Shown: positions 53,859 to 62,899, counted from the first letter of the stretch. The stretch is 64,000 bases of DNA from Microbacterium sp. UFMG61 (GCF_015354505.1 NZ_JACAFP010000009.1:1-64000), one strand, 5' to 3'. Notes: generated by a model from the letters alone, not told the origin. A program made the numbers and translations.

Positions 53859-56800
53859 TCAGACGGTGCGCCGCCTCTGGCGGACGATGAGACCGCCTGC
53901 GATCAGCATCATCATCGCGGCGACCACGGCGATGGCCGGCGCCTCGCCTCCGGTGACCGCAAGCCCCTGCTGTTCCGCGATGGTGATGTCCGCCCATCCG
54001 ACGAGCGAGCCGTCCGCTGCATACGCCGCGATGCGGTGCGCACCGAGCGCAGCATCCGTGGGGATCGTGACGGTCACCGCGCCCGCGTCCGATGCCGTGC
54101 TCGCGCCGAGAGCGACAGGCTCGGAGTACATCCAGACCGCGAGTCGCTCGCCTGCGTGTGCGATGCCCGTGCTGACGGTCACAGTGTCACCGCGACCTGC
54201 GACGGACGGGTTCACGGTGACGCCGTTGCGGTTCTCGTCGGTCAGCGCGGAGCCGGGAAGCAGCGTCACCACCTCACCCGGGTTGCCCTCACCGGGGTTC
54301 TCACCACCAGGCTGCTCACCCGGGTTCTCCCCGCCGGGCTGCTCACCACCAGGCTGCTCCCCACCCGGGTTCTCCCCGCCGGGCTGCTCACCACCAGGCT
54401 GCTCACCCGGGTTCTCCCCGCCGGGCTGCTCGCCACCAGGCTGCTCACCCGGGTTCTCCCCGCCGGGCTGCTCACCACCAGGCTGTTCACCCGGGTTCTC
54501 CCCACCAGGCTGCTCACCCGGGTTCTCCCCACCAGGCTGCTCACCCGGGTTCTCCCCGCCGGGCTGCTCCCCACCCGGGTTCTCCCCGCCAGGCTGCTCC
54601 CCACCAGGGTTCTCACCAGGGTTCTCCCCGCCGGGGTTCTCCCCACCCGGGTTCTCAGCGACCTCGAACGGAAGGGTGCCCGTGCGCAGCGCCTCAGACG
54701 CGAAGCCGTCGGCGAACCACCACACCGGACGCTGCCCGTCCACCGCCAGCGAGGCGGGCCCGGTGGCGAACCCCTCGTTGTTGATGTCGGGCATCGACGT
54801 GGGGCGTGCGAAGTGAGCGATGCCGGGCTTGTCGGAGCCGTTGAGGGTGATCTGCGCCGACTGCCCGTGGCATCCGTCGTCGCACACCGCCCACAGCACA
54901 TCGAGGACGCTGTCGTAGTCGAGCGCCATCACGCCGGGAAGCCCCGGTGCGATCTCCGAGACCAGCGTGGCACCGCCGTCCGCGGCGAGTGCGAAGGCGT
55001 AGACGTGTCCGTTGTCCTCGACCGCGACGAAGAAGAGACCGTCGCCGTGACCGGCGTAATCGGTCGAGTCGTATGCCGCGCCGGTGTTGACGTCGAAGAG
55101 CTCGCCGTCGAGCGCGGTGTCGGGCACCCACTGCACGGCCTCCATGCCCAGGTTCGCTCCGACGGCAGGCAGCAGCGCCGTGAGGTCCCACTCCTGCTGA
55201 GCGACCAGGTCCCCTGCCCCTGCTTCGGGGTCGACCGAGAGGATCGTGTTCTGGTTCACGCCCTTCGCGCTGTTGTCACGCTCCGAGGCGACGTAGACGA
55301 GACCGTCCCCGTCGACCGTGATGCCCTCGGTGTCGGGGCCTGCGGCGGCCGGAGCCTCGGCGTCCTTCTGGAACCGCACTCGCTTGCCCGACTCCCAGCC
55401 GTCGATCTGCGTGAACGAGCCGTCGGCGTGCACCTCGAGCTTCCAGATGCGTCCCTCGCCGTTGTCGACGGCCCACAGGAATGCGCCGTCCGGGGTCTCC
55501 TGCACGTCGAGGCCGGAGCTGTCCTCGAGGAAGGTCGGCGTGCCGTCGAGCACCCGGACCTCCTGCGAACCCGGCCACGGCGACACGGCGATCTCGCCCA
55601 CGCAGACGTTCGCCGCGTTCTTGGTGCTCTCCGCGGTCACGGCGAAGGCTCCCGTCACGTCGGGGCAGCGACCCCATGTGGTCGCCGCATGCCCTGCACC
55701 CCACGTGGTGGAGTCGATGAGCAGGTCACCGTCGAACAGACGCACGGAGTCGCCGTCGCCCAGGCCGAAGCCCAGGTCGGCGCCCTCGATCACGAGGTAC
55801 CCACCGGCGGGGACCGTGGTCGCGGCCGGGATGGAGTACGAGTGGGTGTCGTCATCGTCCTTCACGACGACGCCCGAGACATCGAGAGCCGACGAGGTCG
55901 GGTTGACGAGTTCGATCCAATCGCCGGGCGAACCTCCGTCGGACTCGACCTCGTTGATCCGTACAGGGTTCCCGCACGCGTTGCGCAGCCCCTTGGTCGA
56001 GATCGCGATGTCGACGAAGTCGCCGGTACCGTCCGCGCAGCGGGCGAGGACACCCTCGGCATGCGCGGCGTACACGTGCTCGTCGACGACGTTGAGGTTC
56101 GCGTCCCGCAGCGTCACCGTGTCTCCGTTGCCGAGCCCGAACACGAAGTCCGTCGGCTGGTCGAAGACGCGATACGCACCGGGCTCGAGCATCGTGCCGG
56201 CGGGCAGAGGCGTCGTCTCCGACGCGTGTCCGACGGGATCACCGTCCATCACGGTCCAGCCGGAGAGGTCGACCGGAGTGCTGCCGGTGTTGACGACCTC
56301 GACCCAGTCGGTGGTGTCGCCGTCGGACTCGATCTCGTTGATCACGACGTCGGGCATGACGCAGGAGTTCGCCGCCCCCGGCGTCGAGTAGGCGAGCACG
56401 AAGGCTCCCTCGCCGTCGGGGCAGCGCGCGAGCGTCGCTGTGGCGAAGTCACCATCGATCGCGGCGTGGCCGCTCCACGGCAGAGTGTCGTCGATCTGCG
56501 AGCCCGAGGGGTCGAAGAGACGGATGCGGTCGGCGCTGCCGATGCCGATCGGGTCGCGGAATGCGGTCTCCACGCCGTCGACCAGTCCGATCGAGCCTTC
56601 CTCGACGACGAGGAATTCGCCCGCGGCGATCTCGGTGCCCGGCAGGAACTGCCAGCGGTGGTCGTCGGAGTTGTCGCGGATCTCGTATCCCGAGATGTCG
56701 AGAGCGGCATCGCCCGCGTTGTGGAACTCGACCCAGTCCGCCGGCTGCGAGTCCACTTCGTTGATCACGATGCTGCCGCCGAGCGGGTTGTCGGCCGCGA

Positions 56801-57281
56801 ACACGTTCGCCGCGCCCTTCGTCGACTCGGACGTCTCCGCCCACCCCACGGTGCCCTCGACCTCGCGCGCACCCCACGTGACCGCAGCGTGAGCCGCCCA
56901 CGATGTCTCGTCGACGAGCGCGGTGCTCGGGTCGAACAGGCGCACCTGGTCTTCCTCGCCGAGTCCGAAGGTGAATCCGTCGCCTCCCGCCGCCACCTGG
57001 TCGAGCACGAGGTAGGCGCCGGGCTCGACGATCGTCCCCTCGGGGAACGTGTAGGACTCGTCCTCGCCGTTGTCCTTGACGACGAAGCCGCTGAGGTCGA
57101 CGGCGGCGTCCGACGTGTTGAGGAACTCGATCCAGTCGCCGGGGTCTCCCCCGCTCGACTCGACTTCGTTGATGCGGACGCCAGGTTCGGCGCCGGTGGC
57201 GGCGAGGGGCGCGGCGAGCAGTGCGGCGGCGCTGAGCACGCACACCGTCGTGATCGCAGCCGCGGAGTGCAGGCGGGACAT
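53859..57281 (-). CDS. LAXTG-anchored surface protein: four lamin-tail domains, phytase/esterase-like propeller, Gly/Pro repeat
   Basis: The 1140-residue protein has a signal peptide (about 1-30), four lamin-tail (LTD) domains each starting INEVE/INEVD/INEIE (near 36, 157, 301 and 420), a beta-propeller-like region (about 545-800: SSGLDVQETPDGAFLWAVDNGEGRIWKLEV, AAGPDTEGITVDGDGLVYVASERDN) resembling the esterase-like activity of phytase domain, a NPGGE/QPGGE repeat (about 810-935), a small Ig-like domain, and a C-terminus LAVTG, hydrophobic helix, RQRRR tail. LAXTG is the sorting signal of sortase E, so it should be attached to peptidoglycan. Bacterial LTD domains are often paired with extracellular nucleases or phosphatases. 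CAGGAG precedes the ATG. Confidence 0.85.
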   Translation of the reverse strand: MSRLHSAAAITTVCVLSAAALLAAPLAATGAEPGVRINEVESSGGDPGDWIEFLNTSDAAVDLSGFVVKDNGEDESYTFPEGTIVEPGAYLVLDQVAAGGDGFTFGLGEEDQVRLFDPSTALVDETSWAAHAAVTWGAREVEGTVGWAETSESTKGAANVFAADNPLGGSIVINEVDSQPADWVEFHNAGDAALDISGYEIRDNSDDHRWQFLPGTEIAAGEFLVVEEGSIGLVDGVETAFRDPIGIGSADRIRLFDPSGSQIDDTLPWSGHAAIDGDFATATLARCPDGEGAFVLAYSTPGAANSCVMPDVVINEIESDGDTTDWVEVVNTGSTPVDLSGWTVMDGDPVGHASETTPLPAGTMLEPGAYRVFDQPTDFVFGLGNGDTVTLRDANLNVVDEHVYAAHAEGVLARCADGTGDFVDIAISTKGLRNACGNPVRINEVESDGGSPGDWIELVNPTSSALDVSGVVVKDDDDTHSYSIPAATTVPAGGYLVIEGADLGFGLGDGDSVRLFDGDLLIDSTTWGAGHAATTWGRCPDVTGAFAVTAESTKNAANVCVGEIAVSPWPGSQEVRVLDGTPTFLEDSSGLDVQETPDGAFLWAVDNGEGRIWKLEVHADGSFTQIDGWESGKRVRFQKDAEAPAAAGPDTEGITVDGDGLVYVASERDNSAKGVNQNTILSVDPEAGAGDLVAQQEWDLTALLPAVGANLGMEAVQWVPDTALDGELFDVNTGAAYDSTDYAGHGDGLFFVAVEDNGHVYAFALAADGGATLVSEIAPGLPGVMALDYDSVLDVLWAVCDDGCHGQSAQITLNGSDKPGIAHFARPTSMPDINNEGFATGPASLAVDGQRPVWWFADGFASEALRTGTLPFEVAENPGGENPGGENPGENPGGEQPGGENPGGEQPGGENPGEQPGGENPGEQPGGENPGEQPGGEQPGGENPGEQPGGEQPGGENPGEQPGGEQPGGENPGGEQPGGEQPGGENPGEQPGGENPGEGNPGEVVTLLPGSALTDENRNGVTVNPSVAGRGDTVTVSTGIAHAGERLAVWMYSEPVALGASTASDAGAVTVTIPTDAALGAHRIAAYAADGSLVGWADITIAEQQGLAVTGGEAPAIAVVAAMMMLIAGGLIVRQRRRTV
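54283..54658 (-). repeat. GC-rich in-frame repeat encoding NPGGE/QPGGE spacer
   Basis: About 375 bp of irregular 12-30 bp direct repeats encode alternating (E)NPGGE, NPGE and QPGGE units, a flexible stalk between the propeller and the anchor. The DNA copies are nearly identical, so unit number probably varies between strains. Confidence 0.85.
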
Positions 57282-57359
57282 GGGACTCCTGAGGAAGGCA
57301 GACGGGTTTCACCCCACATCACCGATTCCGCATGACCCCCCGACGTCCGCCCGGTGCAC

Positions 57360-57392
57360 GGATGGTGAACGGCCGGTGGCCGTTCACCATCC
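57360..57392 (-). terminator. Terminator after the ABC-2 exporter operon
   Basis: Perfect 15-bp arms (57360-57374 and 57378-57392; GGATGGTGAACGGCC and complement) with a GGT loop, 8 bp beyond the stop of the ABC-2 permease gene. Confidence 0.85.
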
Positions 57393-57399
57393 GCACAGC

Positions 57400-58419
57400 T
57401 CACGCGATGCGCGTCCCCGGGGGCAACCGCTTGGCGGGAGTCCGGGTGCGCGACCAGGCTCCGGCGAACAGCGCGCCGGCGATCACGATCTGCACCCCCA
57501 GGCCCACGAACCAGCTCGGCACCGTGCTGTCGATGATCTCCTGCGGGGTCGGATACTCGTACGGATCGGACGCGCACTCGTCCCAGCGCTGATCGATCGG
57601 GGACTGCTGCGCGCTGCGCACGCCGAGCTTGATCTGACCGAACATGTCGACGGGGTAGCCCTCCGGGCTGAGCTCCGTCGGCGTCGCATCGGCGAGCACC
57701 ACGAAGGGGTTCGCCGCGAGCACCCACCAGACGAGGTCGAAGCGGGGCACCTCGGTCGTGTAGGTGTCCCACGACTCGCAGTCGACGTTGCCCACGTCGT
57801 CGTAGGGTCTGCTGTACTGCGTCGTCTCGGTGCGGATCGCCATGCCTCCGAGGGCGAAGACGATGAGTGTGCCGATCGTGAGACCAGCGATGACCAGGTA
57901 CGTGGTCGCGACAGAGAACAGAGGCCGGGCGATGAGGCCGCTGAGCCCCACGCCGATCGCTGCGACGATGATGATCTCGGCCACGAGCACGAGCAGCGAC
58001 ACGAGCAGCACGAGCGGGTTCGATCCTCCCCCGAGCAGCGAGATCGCCAGGAACGGGATCGCGACGATCAGGAAGGCGAAGCCGGTCGCCACGGCGGCGA
58101 CGAGCTTGCCGAGCATGATGTCGCCGGTAGAGACCGCGGTCACCTGGACGGCCGCCAAAGTCGCCGCCTCGCGGTCGCCGTTGATGGCGTTTCCGCTCAG
58201 CGTCGGAGAGACGAGCGCGACCAGGAGCAGCACCATGTTCACCACGATCGAGAACACACCGGCTCCGACGAACTCGCCCCAGGCATAGACCGCGAAGGAC
58301 AACGCGGTCACACCGATCAGGACGACGGCGAAGACACCGAGCAGGATGTACCAGCCGACGCTGCGCAGTCGCTGGGTCAGCTCGAGACGCGCGATGATGC
58401 GGATGTTCGTGAGGCTCAT
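57400..58419 (-). CDS. ABC-2-type transporter permease
   Basis: A 339-residue membrane protein with six hydrophobic segments; the first three lie at about 22-45, 55-80 and 105-130, and a large extracytoplasmic loop (TETTQYSRPYDDVGNVDCESWDTY... to about 305) precedes the last helix. This is the ABC-2 permease layout. It overlaps the ATPase gene by 4 bp, so the two form one exporter. Cargo is unknown; ABC-2 systems export drugs, polysaccharides or lipids. The Cys residues in the outer loop (CESW, DECAS) might form a disulphide. Confidence 0.85.
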   Translation of the reverse strand: MSLTNIRIIARLELTQRLRSVGWYILLGVFAVVLIGVTALSFAVYAWGEFVGAGVFSIVVNMVLLLVALVSPTLSGNAINGDREAATLAAVQVTAVSTGDIMLGKLVAAVATGFAFLIVAIPFLAISLLGGGSNPLVLLVSLLVLVAEIIIVAAIGVGLSGLIARPLFSVATTYLVIAGLTIGTLIVFALGGMAIRTETTQYSRPYDDVGNVDCESWDTYTTEVPRFDLVWWVLAANPFVVLADATPTELSPEGYPVDMFGQIKLGVRSAQQSPIDQRWDECASDPYEYPTPQEIIDSTVPSWFVGLGVQIVIAGALFAGAWSRTRTPAKRLPPGTRIA

Positions 58420-59441
58420 GCTCCCGCCTCCTCGGCGTTCGGGGCGGCGGGCGGGGGTGGCGGCGCCGTGGGCGGCGCCGGTGCCGGTGGGGCCGAAGCC
58501 GTCGCGGCAGCCGCCGCGGCGGCCTGGTGGTTGAGCGTGAGGAAGGTGTGTTCGAGCGCACTCTGCGCGGGTGCGAACTCCGAGACGCTGAGCCCGGCGT
58601 TCACCAGGGCATGCAGCCCGAGGGCGGCCGCGTCCTCACTCTCGAACCCGACGAGCACTCCCCCACGGTCGGCACCGAGCGACTCCAGGGGGATGCCGAG
58701 AGTCTGCGCCACCTGCCACGAGTCCGCGTTCTGCCGCGCGGCATCCGCCCCCACGAGCCGGATCCGCCAGGCGCGGCCCGTCGCCTGCGCGGGAGCGGCA
58801 TCGACGACCGAACCCGCGACGAGGAAGACGGCATCGTCGACGACCTCCTCCAGCTCCGAGAGGATGTGGCTCGAGATCAGCACCGTGCGCCCCTCTGCGG
58901 CGAATCGTCGCAGCAGCACCCGCAGCTGGATGCGCGCCTCGGGGTCGAGCCCCGACGCCGGCTCATCGAGCAGCAGGACCTGCGGGTCATGCACGAGCGC
59001 GCGGGCGAGGCCGAGCTTCTGCTTCTGACCGCGGGAGAGCACCTTCGCCGGCGAGTCGGCGAGAGCACCGAGATCCACCAGTTCGAGCAGCTGCGACGCC
59101 CTGGCTGACGCCTCCTGTGGCGGGATGCCGTACAACCGCGCCGTCGTCGTGATCGTCTCGCGAGCGGTCAGCGAGGGCCAGGCGCCGAGCGAGTCCGGCA
59201 TCCAGCCGAGCAGCCGCCGAGCAGCGAGCGGGTCCTCAGAGGGATCCACCCCGCCGATGCGGATGGTGCCGGCGTCGGGAGCCAGGAGCGACGCGAGCAT
59301 GAGCAGCAGCGTCGTCTTGCCTGCGCCGTTGGGTCCCACGAGTCCGGTCACCCGCCCCGGTTCTGCCCGTAATGTCGCGGCTCGCACCGCGTGGACGCTC
59401 CCGAAGGATCTGCTGACGCTGTCGACGATGATTCCGGTCAT
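58416..59441 (-). CDS. ABC-2-type transporter ATPase
   Basis: The 341-residue ATPase has Walker A GLVGPNGAGKTTLL, signature LSRGQKQKLGLARAL, Walker B VLLLDEPASGLDPEAR and H-loop ISSHILSELE, all in the first 200 residues, then a regulatory C-terminal domain and an unusual low-complexity Ala/Pro tail (about 305-341). The DR-type domain is typical of drug-export ATPases such as DrrA. A CAGACT -10-like box 6 nt before the ATG suggests a leaderless operon start. The partner permease is coupled by a 4-bp overlap. Confidence 0.92.
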   Translation of the reverse strand: MTGIIVDSVSRSFGSVHAVRAATLRAEPGRVTGLVGPNGAGKTTLLLMLASLLAPDAGTIRIGGVDPSEDPLAARRLLGWMPDSLGAWPSLTARETITTTARLYGIPPQEASARASQLLELVDLGALADSPAKVLSRGQKQKLGLARALVHDPQVLLLDEPASGLDPEARIQLRVLLRRFAAEGRTVLISSHILSELEEVVDDAVFLVAGSVVDAAPAQATGRAWRIRLVGADAARQNADSWQVAQTLGIPLESLGADRGGVLVGFESEDAAALGLHALVNAGLSVSEFAPAQSALEHTFLTLNHQAAAAAAATASAPPAPAPPTAPPPPPAAPNAEEAGA

Positions 59442-59447
59442 GCGGTC

Positions 59448-59453
59448 AGTCTG
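59448..59453 (-). promoter_or_regulatory. -10-like box CAGACT of the ABC-2 operon
   Basis: CAGACT on the minus strand, 6 nt, ATG at 59441; differs from TANNNT only in the first base. Confidence 0.4.
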
Positions 59454-59539
59454 GCATCGACACCGGCCCGATTCCGCGAGACCGAAACGGATCCTCAGCG
59501 AACCGGCAGATGCTCAGGCGTCAGTGCGAGGATCGTGTC

Positions 59540-59935
59540 GTGCGCACGATCCTGAACATCATCTGGCTCATCTTCGCCGGACTCGGCCTCTTCCTCGGCT
59601 ACATGCTCGCGGGAATCCTGCTGTGCATACCGATCGTGACGATCCCCTGGGCGATCGCGTCTTTCCGCATCGCGCGCTACGCGATCTGGCCCTTCGGTCG
59701 CGAGATCGTCAGCAAGCCCACCTCGGGCGTCGGGTCCTTCCTCGGCAACGTCCTCTGGCTGATCCTCGCCGGCTGGTGGCTGGCGATCGGCCACATCGTC
59801 TCGGGCCTTCTGCTCTGTGTCACGATCATCGGGATCCCGATGGGCATCGCCGACTTCAAGATGGTTCCGGTCTCGCTGATGCCCCTCGGCAAAGAAATCG
59901 TGTCGCGCAAGGGTGCCTTCGATCGCACACTCTGA
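59540..59935 (+). CDS. YccF-family membrane protein
   Basis: The 131-residue protein contains two copies of the YccF pattern: NIIWLIFAGLGLFLGYMLAGILLCIPIVTIPWAIASFRIARYAIWPFGREIV and NVLWLILAGWWLAIGHIVSGLLLCVTIIGIPMGIADFKMVPVSLMPLGKEIV, each giving two membrane segments. The function of YccF is unknown. The GTG at 59540 is chosen because the family begins shortly before the first repeat and a GAGGAT box stands 6 nt upstream. It is followed 33 bp later by the hemerythrin gene. Confidence 0.88.
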   Translation: MRTILNIIWLIFAGLGLFLGYMLAGILLCIPIVTIPWAIASFRIARYAIWPFGREIVSKPTSGVGSFLGNVLWLILAGWWLAIGHIVSGLLLCVTIIGIPMGIADFKMVPVSLMPLGKEIVSRKGAFDRTL

Positions 59936-59955
59936 CGTCTCGCGCGGGCCAGCCC

Positions 59956-59961
59956 TAAACT
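59956..59961 (+). promoter_or_regulatory. -10 box TAAACT of the hemerythrin gene
   Basis: TAAACT lies 7 nt before the ATG at 59969, close to the leaderless spacing seen at other genes here. Confidence 0.5.
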
Positions 59962-59968
59962 GGCCGCG

Positions 59969-60430
59969 ATGGATGCCGACCGCCTGATCGCCTGGGACGA
60001 GGAGCTCCGTCGCGCTCACATCCGGCTCCGCGCGGCTCTCGACGCGACACGCTCAGCCCTCGACCACGACTCGGACACCCACGGGGTGGCATCCGACCTC
60101 GCCCTGTTCTGCATCGGTTTCTGCTCCGCCCTCGACGGGCATCACCTCAGCGAGGATCGTGCACTCTTTCCCGTGCTGCGCGAAGAGCATCCAGAGCTGG
60201 GCGACGTGATCGACAAGCTCATGCAGGATCATTCGATGCTCGCCCACCTGCTCGGCGGGCTGCGAGCGGCTGTCGAGAGCGGCGAGAACGCCGAGACGAT
60301 CGAGCGTCACCTCGACGGCATCGGGGCGATCATGGAGTCGCACTTCCGTTACGAGGAGCGCGAGATCCTGACGCCGCTGCGCGCGCTGCACCTCGATCGG
60401 CCTGTGCCGTCGGTGCTTGGCCCGCTCTGA
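59969..60430 (+). CDS. Hemerythrin-domain protein
   Basis: A 153-residue four-helix protein with the metal-site pattern: His in the first helix (RRAHIRL), DGHHLSEDRALFP, MQDHSMLAHLLGGL, and SHFRYEEREILTP. These His and Glu residues would hold a di-iron centre that binds O2 or senses oxygen or nitric oxide. The length fits a stand-alone hemerythrin HHE domain. It is separately expressed from a TAAACT box and ends 9 bp before the convergent glycerophosphodiesterase gene. Confidence 0.85.
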   Translation: MDADRLIAWDEELRRAHIRLRAALDATRSALDHDSDTHGVASDLALFCIGFCSALDGHHLSEDRALFPVLREEHPELGDVIDKLMQDHSMLAHLLGGLRAAVESGENAETIERHLDGIGAIMESHFRYEEREILTPLRALHLDRPVPSVLGPL

Positions 60431-60439
60431 GAAACCGCA

Positions 60440-61426
60440 TCAGTCGCGGAAGAAGCCGACTCCGAGATCCGGGTGATCGACGAAGACCCCGTCGACCCCT
60501 GTGCGGGCGATCACTCCCCACTCGGCCTCGTAGTCGCCATAAGCTCCCTTGCCGCCTGCGCCGCGGAACTCCGCCGCCAGGAACCGGTTCTCCGGGCGGC
60601 ACGTCCAGGTGAAGACGGTGAGACCCCGGGCGTGGGCGTCGGCGACGATCGTGCTGCCCGTGGCGAGCAGCATCCGCTTGTCGACGCTGATGCCGTCGAC
60701 GACTCCTGCCCAGTGGTCGAGGCCGTCGGGCGTGACGGCCTGCGGGTATGTCTGCGCCTTCGCGCCGTGCTCGACGAAGAGGTCGAACGGGCGTCCGGCC
60801 GCCTCGATGAGGTAGACGTAGGACGCCGCGATCCCGCGATCCTTCAGCTGGGCGAGCACCGTCGACTCGAACGACTCGACGATCAGCGGCAGTTCGCCGG
60901 TCGCCCAGCCCGCCGCCCGCAGATCGCGCTCGATCAGCGGTGCCAGCTCGAGGCCGATGCTCGCGAAATACGTGGCGTGCTTGATCTCGAGGACGACCCC
61001 GATCTCCCGCCCGTACTCGGCGGACCCCTCTCGCACGATGTCGAGCACGTCGATGAGACGGAGGATCGCCTGCGAGCCGCTGAAGCTCGCGCTCGACGCG
61101 CGCACCTCGGGGAGCCGCTCGCGGCTGCGCAGGGTCGCGAGCTCTTCCCACGTGAAGTCTTCGGTGAACCAGCCGGTGAGGGCCTCGCCGTCGACCCGCT
61201 TGGTCGTCTTGCGATCGGCGAACTCGGGATGCTCGGCGACATCGGTCGTGCCGGAGATCTCGTTCTCGTGGCGAACGATGAGCACGCCGTCCTTGGTCGC
61301 CACGACATCGGGCTCGACCGCGTCGACCCCCATCGCGAGCGCCAGCTCGTAAGAGGAGCGACTGTGTTCGGGACGGTAACCGGGCGCACCGCGGTGCCCG
61401 ATCACGAGAGGCGATTTCCTGGGCAC
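60440..61426 (-). CDS. Glycerophosphodiester phosphodiesterase
   Basis: This 328-residue protein has the GDPD barrel signature: VIGHRGAPGYRPEHS (catalytic His near the start), AVEPDVVATKDGVLIVRHE with metal-binding Glu and Asp, EIKHA in mid-barrel, and VDGVFVDHPDLG at the end. It hydrolyses glycerophosphodiesters to glycerol-3-phosphate and an alcohol. The start is set at the GTG 61426 (MPRKSP), because TACGCT lies exactly 6 nt upstream; the GTG 18 bp further up lacks such a box. No signal peptide is evident, so it is likely cytoplasmic. Confidence 0.88.
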   Translation of the reverse strand: MPRKSPLVIGHRGAPGYRPEHSRSSYELALAMGVDAVEPDVVATKDGVLIVRHENEISGTTDVAEHPEFADRKTTKRVDGEALTGWFTEDFTWEELATLRSRERLPEVRASSASFSGSQAILRLIDVLDIVREGSAEYGREIGVVLEIKHATYFASIGLELAPLIERDLRAAGWATGELPLIVESFESTVLAQLKDRGIAASYVYLIEAAGRPFDLFVEHGAKAQTYPQAVTPDGLDHWAGVVDGISVDKRMLLATGSTIVADAHARGLTVFTWTCRPENRFLAAEFRGAGGKGAYGDYEAEWGVIARTGVDGVFVDHPDLGVGFFRD

Positions 61427-61432
61427 GCTCTC

Positions 61433-61438
61433 AGCGTA
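61433..61438 (-). promoter_or_regulatory. -10 box TACGCT that decides the glycerophosphodiesterase start
   Basis: TACGCT on the minus strand, 6 nt, GTG at 61426: leaderless spacing; it lies inside the longer alternative frame that begins at 61444. Confidence 0.5.
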
Positions 61439-61513
61439 GGACACCCTGATGAACCCGCATTCCGGCTATCGTTGAGGAAAGAGACCTACAACCCACTTTG
61501 GAGTGAGGCCCAC

Positions 61514-62443
61514 ATGAGCAACTTCGCCTTCAACAACCCGGCGTTCCAGCAGCAGGATCCGCGGAATGTCGCGACCTACCCGGGCGCGCCGCAGGGCGCT
61601 CAGGGGGCACAGGCAGCATCGTTCCAGCACGGCACCATGGACGCCGCTGCGAACGCGCAGCTGGAGGGCATGTACGCCGCTCCGCCCGCCGGCGCCATCG
61701 AGACCGACCGCATGTCCGTCGAGGACACCGTCTGGAAGACCGCCGGACTCTTCGGGATCCTGCTCGTCACCGCAGCCGTCGGCTGGTTCCTGACGCTCGG
61801 AGGCGTCGCCGCCCCTGAACAGAACCCGTACAACCAGTTCCAGCCGAACCTGCTGCCGTGGATCGTCGGCGCGCTCGGTGGTTTCGTGCTCGCGATGGTC
61901 ATCTCGTTCACGTCGCGCAAGAAGGTCCGCCCCGCGCTGATCTTCGCGTACGCGGCGTTCGAGGGTCTCTTCATCGGTGGCATCTCCGCGTTCTTCGAGG
62001 TGCTCTACCCCGGCATCGTCTTCCAGGCCACCCTCGCCACCGTCTCGGTGGTCGGCGTGACCCTGGCACTCTTCGCGAGCGGCAAGATCCGTGCGTCGAA
62101 GAAGGCCACCAAGATCTTCATGATCGCCATGATCGGCTACCTCGTCTTCTCGCTGCTCAACGTCGTGCTCACCTGGACCGGCGTCCTCGGCGAAGGAGCG
62201 GCCTTCGGTCTGCTCAGCAAGGTCGAGATCCTCGGCATCCCGCTCGGTCTGATCATCGGCGTGCTCGTCGTCATCATGGCCGCGTACTCGCTGGTGCTCG
62301 ACTTCGACCAGATCCAGCAGGGCGTGCGCAACGGCGCTCCCCGCAAGTACGGCTGGCTCGGCGCCTTCGGCATCATGGTCACGGTCGTCTGGCTGTACGT
62401 CGAGATCCTGCGAATCATCGCGATCGCCCGCGGCAACAACTGA
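61514..62443 (+). CDS. Bax inhibitor-1/YccA family membrane protein
   Basis: The 309-residue protein has a Gln/Ala-rich cytoplasmic N-terminus (about 1-75, AFQQQDPRNVATYPGAPQGAQGAQ) and seven membrane helices from residue 76 on, ending IVMVT...VEILRIIAIARGNN. This matches the bacterial Bax1-I family; the conserved acidic pair near the C-terminus (LVLDFDQIQQG) that gates calcium leak in YetJ-type proteins is present. The physiological role in actinobacteria is not known. It is monocistronic and is followed by a strong hairpin. Confidence 0.87.
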   Translation: MSNFAFNNPAFQQQDPRNVATYPGAPQGAQGAQAASFQHGTMDAAANAQLEGMYAAPPAGAIETDRMSVEDTVWKTAGLFGILLVTAAVGWFLTLGGVAAPEQNPYNQFQPNLLPWIVGALGGFVLAMVISFTSRKKVRPALIFAYAAFEGLFIGGISAFFEVLYPGIVFQATLATVSVVGVTLALFASGKIRASKKATKIFMIAMIGYLVFSLLNVVLTWTGVLGEGAAFGLLSKVEILGIPLGLIIGVLVVIMAAYSLVLDFDQIQQGVRNGAPRKYGWLGAFGIMVTVVWLYVEILRIIAIARGNN

Positions 62444-62455
62444 CCTCCGGTCACT

Positions 62456-62493
62456 CGAAGAGGCCCGTCTCCTTCCGGAGGCGGGCCTCTTCG
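62456..62493 (+). terminator. Terminator after the Bax1-I gene
   Basis: A 17-bp stem with one G-T wobble (62456-62472 with 62477-62493) and a TTCC loop, 12 bp past the stop. Confidence 0.85.
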
Positions 62494-62602
62494 CATACTC
62501 GAAGGCCTCGGCGCAAGGGGTTGGCTGATAATCAGCTGGGAGGGCACAGTGGATCACACGAGCCCTGGCACCCCGGGGCTCACGAAAACAAAGGAGCTGA
62601 AC

Positions 62603-62875
62603 ATGAGCTTTCTCGGATTCCTTCTTCTCGGCCTGATCGCCGGAGCCATCGCGAAGCTGATCCTTCCCGGCAAGCAGGGCGGCGGATGGTTCATCACCCT
62701 CCTGCTCGGCGTCGTGGGCGCACTGCTCGGAGGATGGCTCGGAAGCCTGATCCTGAACCGTCCCCTCACGGAGTTCTGGGACCTGGGCACGTGGCTCCTC
62801 GCCATCGGCGGCTCGATCATCGTGCTGCTGATCTACGGCCTCATCGTCGGTCGCGGCAGCAAGGCCCGCAGCTGA
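62603..62875 (+). CDS. GlsB/YeaQ/YmgE family stress-response membrane protein
   Basis: The 90-residue protein has three hydrophobic segments (about 2-20, 28-50, 62-83) with the family motif GAIAKLILPGKQGGGWFITLLLGVVGALLGGWLG. These small proteins are induced by general stress in many bacteria; the mechanism is unknown. The ATG follows AAGGAG. About 70 bp upstream lies a 13-bp palindrome (GCTGATAATCAGC, 62524-62536), which contains a GATAAT that could serve as -10. It ends at a long bidirectional hairpin. Confidence 0.85.
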   Translation: MSFLGFLLLGLIAGAIAKLILPGKQGGGWFITLLLGVVGALLGGWLGSLILNRPLTEFWDLGTWLLAIGGSIIVLLIYGLIVGRGSKARS

Positions 62876-62899
62876 CCACATCGCGCATGGCGCGGTGAC

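Noticed and set aside
54283..54658. CRISPR or satellite DNA
   Set aside because: Repeats are in frame and encode a NPGGE/QPGGE stalk of the surface protein.
53766..57335. Very long open frame (about 1190 codons) on the plus strand
   Set aside because: It is antisense to the signal-peptide/LTD/LAXTG surface protein, has Arg/Val/Asp-rich random composition and no domain or start signal; long shadow frames are normal at this GC content.
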